Shown in pieces: positions 24,246 through 31,318 of a stretch of 33,863 nt of DNA. Position numbers and translations under genes: made by a program. This DNA comes from Planctomycetota bacterium (GTDB taxonomy: Bacteria; Planctomycetota; SZUA-567; JAFGGJ01), in contig JAFGGJ010000072.1 in assembly GCA_016930595.1 (NCBI GenBank), positions 1-33,863 of the forward strand, read 5' to 3'. The notes below the pieces were generated by a model. The model saw only the letters and a program-made list of their open reading frames with translations. It had not been told where the DNA came from and did no database searches. Positions within the stretch are counted from its first letter, which is position 1; each line of letters starts with the position of its first letter.

Positions 24246-24572
24246 TCAGGTGTTCATGCGCATTATTTCCTGGTAGGCGTCCAGCAGCTTGTTCCGGATC
24301 TGCATCATCGTCTCGAACGCCAGGTCCGCTTTCGCCACCGCCAGCATCACCCGCGATATATCCTCAGTGCGTCCGGCGGCGAGGTCTTCTATCGCACTGT
24401 CGGCGTCTATCTGGAGGTCGTTCACCTCCCCCAGGGCTTCCTTCAGATACGCGCCGAAGTTCTTATCCGCACTGCCTGGACCTTTGGCAGCCGAGGGGCT
24501 CTCAGGTCTCGTCGGCTCAACGCCCCCCGGCCCCGCAGGTCTTGGCAGGATAGGATCAATACCTTTTACCAT
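24246..24572 (-). CDS. fliE: FliE, MS-ring/rod junction protein
   Basis: 108 residues with a flexible Pro/Gly-rich N-terminus (about 1-35) and the typical helical C-terminus MMQIRNKLLDAYQEIMRM. FliE links the MS ring and export gate to the rod. It sits between flgC and fliF, the usual order. Confidence 0.94.
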   Translation of the reverse strand: MVKGIDPILPRPAGPGGVEPTRPESPSAAKGPGSADKNFGAYLKEALGEVNDLQIDADSAIEDLAAGRTEDISRVMLAVAKADLAFETMMQIRNKLLDAYQEIMRMNT

Positions 24573-24586
24573 CTCTCATGTCCCTT

Positions 24587-25048
24587 TCAGGCCAGTATTT
24601 CCAGCGAACTTCTCACCATCGCCCTCGTCAGGCCCACCACTGATATATTCGCCTGGTAAATCCTCGTAGCTTCCGTCATGTCCACTATCTCGGTAGGCAT
24701 GTCCACGTTCGGATAAAGTACAAAGCCGATGTCGCTCTCCTTGAACATTTCCGGCGCACGTTCTACGTCTTCGGCTTTCACGGCGTCCGGATGATACGGG
24801 TCCCACACCCGCCGGAACTGCTCCCCGCTCTCCATCACCTCGGCCAGCGTCACCCCGAACCTGCTGTTCCCGGTTATGTCGCTCGCCCCCGCCCTGAACA
24901 CCGACAGCTTTCTCACGTACGGCATCAGCCGTCCGTCCGGGCCGCGCGTCGTTTCAAGGTTTGCGAGGTTATTCGCTATCACGTTCATGCGCAGCCGCTC
25001 GGCTCTCAGAGCGCTCGCTGCTATGTCAATAGGCGTGAACAGTCCCAT
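24587..25048 (-). CDS. flgC: FlgC, proximal rod protein
   Basis: 153 residues. The N-terminal helix ASALRAERLRMNVIANNLAN and C-terminal helix ATRIYQANISVVGLTRAMV are the two conserved ends that pack in the rod core. ATG 25048 has GGGAG upstream and is 16 bases after flgB. Confidence 0.95.
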   Translation of the reverse strand: MGLFTPIDIAASALRAERLRMNVIANNLANLETTRGPDGRLMPYVRKLSVFRAGASDITGNSRFGVTLAEVMESGEQFRRVWDPYHPDAVKAEDVERAPEMFKESDIGFVLYPNVDMPTEIVDMTEATRIYQANISVVGLTRAMVRSSLEILA

Positions 25049-25064
25049 TCTTCACTCCCTTTCG

Positions 25065-25493
25065 TCAGCCCGACAGCCGTTCTCTTACCGCCTGCCGCAG
25101 GAAAGCGAACCGCCTCGCCATCAGCCTGCCCAGCACCTGGTACTCCATCGAATTCTTTGCCAGCTTCGCCAGCTCCAGGTCAAGGGAAACATCATTTCCG
25201 TCCACCCTCGTGTCCCCTCCGGCGCTGACCGGCGTTATTCTCAATCCGCCGGCCCCGCTCCGCACACGTGCGGTGTCTTTCAGATCCACCGTCCCCGTAA
25301 CGCCGCTCCTCTTGTCGTCTATGGCCCTTGCCAGTGCCTCCCTGAACTCGCTTTCCGGCAGGTCCAGCGCCTTGTACCCGGGCGTGTCCACGTTGGCGAC
25401 GTTGTTCGCAAGATAGTTGTGCCTGAGCTGGGCGAAACGCATCGCCTGTTCGATCACCGGCACCGACGTGTTGTCCCATATCCTGTCAAACAC
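25065..25493 (-). CDS. flgB: FlgB, proximal rod protein, first gene of the flagellar operon
   Basis: 142 residues with the rod signature NYLANNVANVDTPGYKALD and a C-terminal helix ending in LMARRFAFLRQAV. The start is GTG, preceded by AGGAGGTGA, an almost perfect ribosome site. A sigma-54 promoter at 25531-25546 predicts a leader of about 27 bases. It heads a 24-gene run to flhF. Confidence 0.95.
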   Translation of the reverse strand: MFDRIWDNTSVPVIEQAMRFAQLRHNYLANNVANVDTPGYKALDLPESEFREALARAIDDKRSGVTGTVDLKDTARVRSGAGGLRITPVSAGGDTRVDGNDVSLDLELAKLAKNSMEYQVLGRLMARRFAFLRQAVRERLSG

Positions 25494-25530
25494 TACTCAC
25501 CTCCTGGCGCAGAAGCACATACTGATCCTT

Positions 25531-25546
25531 GGCAAGCGCCGGGCCA
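25531..25546 (-). promoter_or_regulatory. Sigma-54 (-24/-12) promoter of the flgB operon
   Basis: The minus strand reads TGGCCCGGCGCTTGCC, matching the sigma-54 consensus TGGCAC-N5-TTGC with GG and GC exactly 12 bases apart. The predicted start of transcription is near 25520, about 27 bases before the flgB GTG. The gene immediately upstream encodes a sigma-54-dependent activator, as expected for such a promoter. Confidence 0.8.
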
Positions 25547-25591
25547 AAACGCGTCCCCATTCCAATCTTTCCTGTAAAGCACATGCTGGCA

Positions 25592-25604
25592 ACATGTTAC
25601 ATGT
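25592..25604. promoter_or_regulatory. Palindrome upstream of the sigma-54 promoter, possible activator site
   Basis: ACATGTTACATGT is a perfect inverted repeat of ACATGT halves around one base. A similar ACATGC lies 5 bases away at 25581-25586. Its centre is about 78 bases upstream of the predicted start, where NtrC-family activators often bind. Binding by the neighbouring regulator is inferred. Confidence 0.4.
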
Positions 25605-25685
25605 CCAACCATTCCGGCTGTTTCCGCCGCCTTACGGCAGAATCCGCCGCCCCTGGCGTCTCCTCCCGGCATTTTCTTCCGGTAT

Positions 25686-27044
25686 TCAAGTCTCATCGTG
25701 CACACCGGCTTCTCTGTATTTCTTCAGTTTTTCACGCAGCGACCGCTCGGAAATACCCAGCTCTTCAGCCGTATTCTTTCTGTGTCCGCCCTTGCTCCCC
25801 AGAACCGACAGGATCACGCCGCGCTCGATTTCGTCGAGTTTCATGCCTTCCCTCGCTGCAAAGACGGTACCGGCCGGATCTTCCGTCTTTCTCGCCACGC
25901 CTGCCCCATCCACTGTTATGTCGATTTCCGGGGCGGGATTCAGCACCAGCGCCCTCTCGATGGCGTTGGCCAGTTCCCTGACGTTGCCGGGCCAGCCGTA
26001 CGCCGCCAATTTCTTCATCACCCCGGCCGCCGGCTTCGCCACCTTCCTGCCCATCTCGACACGGAAACGCTCTATGAAATAGTCCACCAGGGCCGGTATG
26101 TCCTCGGAGTGCTCGCGCAGCGGAGGCACCGGCAGGGGCACGACGTTCAACCGGAAATACAGGTCCTCCCGGAACCGGCCTTTGCCCACCTCCTCCTCCA
26201 CGTCGCGGTTGCTCGTGGCTATTATTCTCACGTCCACGCGCCTCGTCTTACTCGACCCCACGCGCTCGAATTCCTTCTCCTGCAACACCCTCAACAGCTT
26301 GGCCTGCAGTTCCAGGGGGATCTCGCTCACCTCGTCCAGAAGCAGGCTGCCGCCGTCGGCCAGCTCGAACCGCCCGGCCCTGTCCGCCTGCGCCCCCGTG
26401 AACGCCCCCTTCGTGTGCCCGAACAGCTCTGATTCCAGGAGTCCCGCCGACAATGCCGCGCAGTTCACCTTCACGAACGGTTTGTCTTTCCTGTCGGACA
26501 GCTCGTGGATCAGTTTCGCCACCACTTCCTTGCCCACGCCGCTTTCGCCCCGCACAAACACCGTGGACCCCGTCCCGGCGATCTGGACGACCTGTTCGTA
26601 GAGTTTCGCCAGCCCGCTGTCACGCCCGACCAGCGTGGTGCGTGTTTCCCGTTTCTTCAACTCGGCGTCTACGGCGAACCTGCGCCTCTCAAGAGCTTTC
26701 TGCGCCACGAGCACCAGTTCTTCCGGCTCGAACGGCTTCAGCAGGTAGTCGAACGCCCCTTCCTTCATCGCGGATACCGCGTCCTTCACCGTGCCGTACG
26801 CGGTCATCACCACCACTTCCACGAACGGGAGGATTTCCTTCACCTTCTTCAGTAGCTCTATACCGGTCATCCCGGGCATGCGCACGTCGGTGATTATGAC
26901 GTCCGGCCGCTCCACCGTCACCGCCGCCAGCGCCTCTTCCGGCCGGCCGTACCCGGGCGCCTTGTACCCCGCCTCCTCCAGCACCTGCCGGATGCTGTCC
27001 CGCATTATCCGCTGGTCTTCCACCACCATGACGCGGGGCATCAT
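25686..27044 (-). CDS. Sigma-54-dependent response regulator (FlrC/FleR/FlgR type)
   Basis: 452 residues. Receiver domain (1-120) with acidic pair ED at 9-10, phosphorylatable Asp53 in ITDVRMPG and Lys in LLKPF. The AAA+ domain (about 140-370) has Walker A GESGVGKE, the sigma-54 contact loop GAFTGA, Walker B SLLLDEV and the WPGNVREL segment. A Fis-type helix-turn-helix closes the chain (KNTAEELGISERSLREKLKKY). ATG 27044 overlaps the kinase stop and has GAGGAGG upstream; a second ATG follows at once. The partner kinase is upstream and a sigma-54 promoter downstream. The flagellar role is inferred from position. The last 50 residues keep the DNA-binding element that some flagellar homologues lack. 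Confidence 0.93.
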   Translation of the reverse strand: MMPRVMVVEDQRIMRDSIRQVLEEAGYKAPGYGRPEEALAAVTVERPDVIITDVRMPGMTGIELLKKVKEILPFVEVVVMTAYGTVKDAVSAMKEGAFDYLLKPFEPEELVLVAQKALERRRFAVDAELKKRETRTTLVGRDSGLAKLYEQVVQIAGTGSTVFVRGESGVGKEVVAKLIHELSDRKDKPFVKVNCAALSAGLLESELFGHTKGAFTGAQADRAGRFELADGGSLLLDEVSEIPLELQAKLLRVLQEKEFERVGSSKTRRVDVRIIATSNRDVEEEVGKGRFREDLYFRLNVVPLPVPPLREHSEDIPALVDYFIERFRVEMGRKVAKPAAGVMKKLAAYGWPGNVRELANAIERALVLNPAPEIDITVDGAGVARKTEDPAGTVFAAREGMKLDEIERGVILSVLGSKGGHRKNTAEELGISERSLREKLKKYREAGVHDET

Positions 27045-28231
27045 CCCTCCTCTCCAGCCGTGGCCGGGAGTATGATGAGTGCTTCGGCCCCGCCACCGGG
27101 GCGCGGTCTGAGTTCCGCTCTGCCGCCGTGCGCTTCGGCCACTCTCTCCACTATGGCGAGTCCAAGGCCCGTCCCTTCCGCACGTCCGGTCCGGAACGGA
27201 GCAAACCACTCCACGGCCCCTGCTTCATCCACTCCGGGGCCGCGGTCCGCCACGATTATCCCCAGCATAGGCGGCGGGCCCTCCATGACTTCGTGCCGGA
27301 TCTCGACCGTGCCCCCCTCCCCTTGCACCTTCACGGCGTTGTCTATAAGGTTGGCCACCGCCCGCCTCATCAGCCGCCGGTCCGCCCGCACTACCACGTC
27401 CGCGGGTATTTCCACCTTTACCTCTGCCCCAGTCTCCTCGAACAGGCCGTTAAGCTCTTCTATCGCCTCGGCTACGATGATGGCAAGCGTTACTGATGCG
27501 AACCGCGCCTCCATGTCCCGGGCGAACGTCAGTACGTTCTCAATGGTCGCGTCAATTTCCCCTATTCCGCTGGATATCGCGTTCAGGTGCTTAAGCACGT
27601 CTCCGGAATCCGCCCTTTCCGCCGCGTTGCCGGCCAGGCCTGCAAAAAGCCTCAGCCCCCCCAACGGGTTCCGCACCTCGTGCGCTATGGCCGCCGCCAT
27701 CTCCCCCAGAACCGCCAGGCGTTCCTTTCGCTCAAGGTCCGCCTTCAGCCGCATGATCTCCGTAACGTCCCTGAACGATATCACCGCCCCGGTCGGTCCC
27801 GCTCCTTCGCCCCCGTGCAGCGGCGCCACCGAAAACGACAGCACCTTCCGCTCGCCGCCGAACGAGACCTCCTCCTCTTTCGCCGTCGTCGCCGCGCCCT
27901 TCATCGCCCCCTCGATACACGGCATCAGCCGGCCGGAAGACTCTCCGAGCGCCGCCTCTATCCCGGATCCTTCGCTAAAGCCCAGTTGTCCAGCCGCGGC
28001 GTTCACGGTCGTTATCCGCAGCGCCGCGTCCACCGCGACCACGCCGTCGGTAATGCTCGCCAGCACGTTCTCCAGCCGGTTGCTGAGATCCTTCACTTCC
28101 GTCGTGAGTTCCTGCACGCGGGTTCTCAGCGTGTCATGGGTCTCGCGCAGCCTGTCTGCCGTGGCGTTGAACAGTTCCATCGCCTGCTGCAGGGCTTCCA
28201 CGTTTTTCTCTTCTTCCACCATCGTTCTCAT
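27041..28231 (-). CDS. Soluble PAS-domain histidine kinase (FlrB/FleS/FlgS type)
   Basis: 396 residues without membrane segments. An N-terminal coiled coil (about 5-55) precedes a PAS domain (about 55-165, VLASITDGVVAVDAALRITTVN), the dimerisation helix with phosphorylated His in AIAHEVRNPLGG, and a HATPase domain with NLIDNAVK, DRGPGVDEAG and GTGLGLAIVERVAEAHGG. It probably phosphorylates the regulator encoded next. Cytoplasmic kinases of this kind are thought to sense flagellar assembly rather than outside ligands. The ATG overlaps the stop of the FlgN-like gene (ATGA); an ATG three codons later is also possible. Confidence 0.92.
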   Translation of the reverse strand: MRTMVEEEKNVEALQQAMELFNATADRLRETHDTLRTRVQELTTEVKDLSNRLENVLASITDGVVAVDAALRITTVNAAAGQLGFSEGSGIEAALGESSGRLMPCIEGAMKGAATTAKEEEVSFGGERKVLSFSVAPLHGGEGAGPTGAVISFRDVTEIMRLKADLERKERLAVLGEMAAAIAHEVRNPLGGLRLFAGLAGNAAERADSGDVLKHLNAISSGIGEIDATIENVLTFARDMEARFASVTLAIIVAEAIEELNGLFEETGAEVKVEIPADVVVRADRRLMRRAVANLIDNAVKVQGEGGTVEIRHEVMEGPPPMLGIIVADRGPGVDEAGAVEWFAPFRTGRAEGTGLGLAIVERVAEAHGGRAELRPRPGGGAEALIILPATAGEEG

Positions 28232-28653
28232 TCGTTCTTGTCCAGGAACCTCGGCTCTTTCGCTCCGTGTTTTCCGCCGTACGCTTCCGCCGCGCGCCGC
28301 GCCTTCGCCCTTGCCAGCGCCTCCTGCCCCGCCGACGATCTCAGTGCCGAAAGCTTTACAAGGCTCTTTTCCTCGCGCTCCAGCAGAGCGGCCGCCTCCT
28401 CTTTCAACTCCGCCAGCCTCGCCCGCGCCTCTTCCGTCACCACTGTCCCCTTGTCCGCCAGGACGCGCATCTCCGCGTCGCGGCCGCTTATTGCCTCAAC
28501 AAGCTCATTCTTCGCACGGAGGATCTTCATCAGTCTTTCCACGTCCCCCTCCGACAGGGCCTTCTCCTGCTCATCCATCTGCGCCGACATGCGGCGGTAA
28601 TCCTCGATCTGCGCTGACGCCAGTTCGATAAGCCTGTCGTCCCCGTGGTTCAC
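28228..28653 (-). CDS. FlgN-like export chaperone
   Basis: 141 residues, nearly all helical. The GTG start at 28653 overlaps the upstream TGA as GTGA and has GGGGAGG about 7-8 bases before it; a longer open frame to 28833 lies inside the TPR gene and is not used. The helical pattern LIELASAQIEDYRRM, EQEKALSEGDVERLMKILRAKNELVEAI and LLEREEKSLVKL resembles FlgN, the chaperone of hook-filament junction proteins FlgK and FlgL. Those two genes are not in the window. The FlgN family is weakly conserved, so the call leans on helix pattern, size and context; a different flagellar coiled-coil protein remains possible. Confidence 0.6.
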   Translation of the reverse strand: MNHGDDRLIELASAQIEDYRRMSAQMDEQEKALSEGDVERLMKILRAKNELVEAISGRDAEMRVLADKGTVVTEEARARLAELKEEAAALLEREEKSLVKLSALRSSAGQEALARAKARRAAEAYGGKHGAKEPRFLDKNE

Positions 28654-31163
28654 CTCGCCGCCTCCCCGTTCTTCGCCATCCAGTCGGAAACTTCCTTCCA
28701 GAAACCGTGTTTCTTGACCGCCTCCTCCGCCAACCGTGAAAACTCCCACCGTCCGTCCTCTATCATCTGTCCCGCCCTGGAGCCGCTGCCGCCCCTCGAC
28801 TTTTCCAGTATCGCCATCGCCAGGAGAGCCCATGCGGCGTCCCCCTTGTTCGTCGAAAGCTCCCTCATCGCTTCGAAAGCTCCCGCCGCTTCCTCGAACA
28901 GCCCGGGGACCGCCTCGCTCCCCCGGCCTGCCAGTACCGCCGCCGTCCCCTTCAGCAGCAGGAATTCCCGCCTGAGATCCTCTGCCCTCTCCGCTCCTGC
29001 AAGTTCGATATCCTCCGCCGCTAGGTCCGCAAGCCTCAACACCTCGGCATAATCACGCCGTTCCTCATCCCCTCGCATGAAATAGAGCTTCATCAGCGCC
29101 AGCCATGCGCTCGGCCGGCCCCTCCCGCCGCTCGCCGCAGCCATCATCTCCTCGTCGCGGCTGTCGGAGGGCAGCTTCTCCACCAGGTACCCGTAGAAAC
29201 GCGGATATCCCCTGAACTCCTCTATCGTGTACCTCTCCAGCGCCTCTGTCAGGTGCTGCTTCGCCGAATTGAACAACTCCTTGTCCGGCGCCTCCCCCGC
29301 ACGGTATCCCTCCCATATCATTTCCACTTCCAGGATCCCGCCCTCGAACAGCGCCGCCATGTACGGGAACGCCACGGGACTCAGTCTTCCGTCGGCCAGA
29401 ATATCCAGGTAATAATCACGCGCCTTCCCCTTGTCCGGGATCGATCCCGCCGCCCGCGCCCGCTGCAGCAGCCCCGTCACCGCGTAGTTCGACCTCGGGT
29501 ACGATATCGAATTCCGTGTGTACGCCTCGTCGGCCTTCTCGTACAACCCTATACGCTGGTATGCCAGTCCCAGACGGTACAGCACCTTCGGCATGGTCCG
29601 GGTGTTCGGATAATCCCGCCTCATCCGCTCCATCAGCAGTATCGCCCGCAGACCCTCACCGGCCTTCTCCCAGTCGTCCACCGCACGCCAGTGCGCCGCT
29701 TCCACCCGCCCGGCGGCCATTCCGCCGGACAGCATGGCCTCGACAACCGTCGCCGCCTTCCCGTACATCCCAAGGGACTCCGCCCCGGCCTGCTCGTACA
29801 GGTACGCCGCCTGTTCCAGGGACCCTTCCCTGTCCGCTCCGGGCACCCCGGCAAGTATCACGTGCGTACGCGCCGCATCCGGAAACATCTCCTGTGCCGC
29901 CTGCGTTTCCGCCAGCGCGGTCCCTATGGAAACCGTCCTCGCGTCCCCGACCACCGCCAGGTATTCCGCGGGTGCCGCTGGCAGCGGCTCTTCCGCCAGC
30001 GCCTGGAAATATGCCGCCGCGTCGGCAAGTTCTCCGCCCGCCAGTCCGCTCTCGGCCAGTATTACCAGCCGCGAACGATGCTGTATCGGCGTCAGGCGCT
30101 CCAGCGACAGCCTCTTCACCGTTTCGACCGCCCCGCCGCCATCGCCGGAAAGCGCCGCCGCCAGCCCTCTCAGAATCTTCTCTTCGTTGTCGTCAAGTTC
30201 CGGCCGCTCACGCATGTCCAGCAGTCTCCGGGCTTCCTCCCATTTGCCGAGCTTGATCGAAAGCAGCACTCCCAGTCGCACCATCAGCGGCGTCGTCGGC
30301 TTCATCAGGCTTTCTTCCACCCTCTTGCCCTCGGCCGTCTCCCAGTATTCCGCCCCGTCCTTCATGTGTCTGCTGCCCAGCACTGCCACCAGCTTGGCCC
30401 TGTACGCCGCAAGCTGCATGACCGACAGAAACTCCTCGGCCAACAGCACCGCCTTTTCCTGCTGCCCGCTCCGCCAGAGCGCCTCCATGTACGCCGATAC
30501 CGCATCCTCCCCCACCGCTCCGATCCCGGCGTCCGCCAGGGCAAACCCCTTTATCCGTTCGATACGCCGCTGCCTGTGAGTGTCGTCCCTCAACTGCTGC
30601 ACCAGGTCTTCCAGCACGTCCGCCGCCGCCCTGTATTCTCCCAGTCCCAGAAGCGCCTTCCCCTGGAACAACCTCGCCAGCTTCCCCCTCGACAGGTATA
30701 CGGGGTAGGAACTGGATACCCTCTCGAGGTACTTCACCGACCGCCTGAACGAATCCTTCGCCGACAGCAGCCCTTCCCGCCGGGCCATTTCCGGATCCTG
30801 CAGCGCTACTTCCCCAAGGTCGTGGTATATCCTCCCCAGCAGGTACGGCACGTCGCTTTTCGCCGCGAATTCCGCGTACGAACTGTCCAGCACCGACAGG
30901 TACGTCCTCGCCCCCAGCAGCAACCCCAGCCGTTCCGGGCTTATCTCCGACGATGCCAGCGCTTCACGCGCCATCTGGCCCCCGCGCCGGTAGATGTCGG
31001 CCGGCAGAAGGTCACCGCGGGTAAGTGGAGGTTCGGGATGCAGCACATAGATTTCGAAACCGACCGTGGCGGCCAGGGCAAATACCCAGACCTGCCACGC
31101 AAGAAGCAGGCGCAGCGTCCGCGAAGACGCCTGCCCGGTGTCACCTTGCTCAGGCATATCCAT
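28650..31163 (-). CDS. Large membrane-anchored TPR-type repeat protein
   Basis: About 837 residues. An N-terminal membrane helix (about 17-37, LLLAWQVWVFALAATVGFEIYV) has a short cytoplasmic leader, so the bulk is probably periplasmic. The remainder is helical repeats of TPR character, for example LARLFQGKALLGLGEYRAAADVLEDL and VLYRLGLAYQRIGLYEKADEAYTRN (quoted as separate units in the family style). The open frame continues to an ATG at 31268, but that ATG abuts the T-tract of a terminator, so ATG 31163 or 31157 is preferred. It overlaps the FlgN-like gene and heads the regulatory block. No known flagellar protein is recognised. A scaffold role in assembly or signalling is a guess. Confidence 0.7.
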   Translation of the reverse strand: MDMPEQGDTGQASSRTLRLLLAWQVWVFALAATVGFEIYVLHPEPPLTRGDLLPADIYRRGGQMAREALASSEISPERLGLLLGARTYLSVLDSSYAEFAAKSDVPYLLGRIYHDLGEVALQDPEMARREGLLSAKDSFRRSVKYLERVSSSYPVYLSRGKLARLFQGKALLGLGEYRAAADVLEDLVQQLRDDTHRQRRIERIKGFALADAGIGAVGEDAVSAYMEALWRSGQQEKAVLLAEEFLSVMQLAAYRAKLVAVLGSRHMKDGAEYWETAEGKRVEESLMKPTTPLMVRLGVLLSIKLGKWEEARRLLDMRERPELDDNEEKILRGLAAALSGDGGGAVETVKRLSLERLTPIQHRSRLVILAESGLAGGELADAAAYFQALAEEPLPAAPAEYLAVVGDARTVSIGTALAETQAAQEMFPDAARTHVILAGVPGADREGSLEQAAYLYEQAGAESLGMYGKAATVVEAMLSGGMAAGRVEAAHWRAVDDWEKAGEGLRAILLMERMRRDYPNTRTMPKVLYRLGLAYQRIGLYEKADEAYTRNSISYPRSNYAVTGLLQRARAAGSIPDKGKARDYYLDILADGRLSPVAFPYMAALFEGGILEVEMIWEGYRAGEAPDKELFNSAKQHLTEALERYTIEEFRGYPRFYGYLVEKLPSDSRDEEMMAAASGGRGRPSAWLALMKLYFMRGDEERRDYAEVLRLADLAAEDIELAGAERAEDLRREFLLLKGTAAVLAGRGSEAVPGLFEEAAGAFEAMRELSTNKGDAAWALLAMAILEKSRGGSGSRAGQMIEDGRWEFSRLAEEAVKKHGFWKEVSDWMAKNGEAAR

Positions 31164-31268
31164 CCCGGACTGCACAGTCTTGCCTCGCCCGGCGGACGGA
31201 CCTGCCCGTCCCTTCCGCCCGGCTACATTAATGTCGGCAAAGATTCCCCCCGTCTGAAAACGTCCCAT

Positions 31269-31293
31269 AAAAAAAGGGCGCCCGAAGGCGCCC
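31269..31293 (-). terminator. Strong intrinsic terminator after the PKD lipoprotein gene
   Basis: On the minus strand GGGCGCC, a TTCG loop and GGCGCCC are followed by seven T. The C(UUCG)G loop is exceptionally stable in RNA. It lies 25 bases after the lipoprotein stop and separates that gene from the TPR-FlgN-kinase-regulator block, which must then have its own promoter between about 31268 and 31163. I could not identify that promoter. Confidence 0.9.
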
Positions 31294-31318
31294 TTCTCTT
31301 CGCTCTCTTACCGCCGCG

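Noticed and set aside
27060..28631. A 523-codon plus-strand open frame opposite the histidine kinase
   Set aside because: Ser/Pro/Ala-rich sequence without domains; the minus strand carries a complete kinase with all motifs.
28654..28833. N-terminal extension of the FlgN-like protein
   Set aside because: It lies wholly within the TPR gene in another frame, is Gly/Arg-rich, and the GTG at 28653 has a good ribosome site.
31237..31251. Possible sigma-54 promoter before the TPR gene
   Set aside because: GG and TTGC are at the right distance, but the -24 box has GGG where CAC is expected, so the match is too weak.
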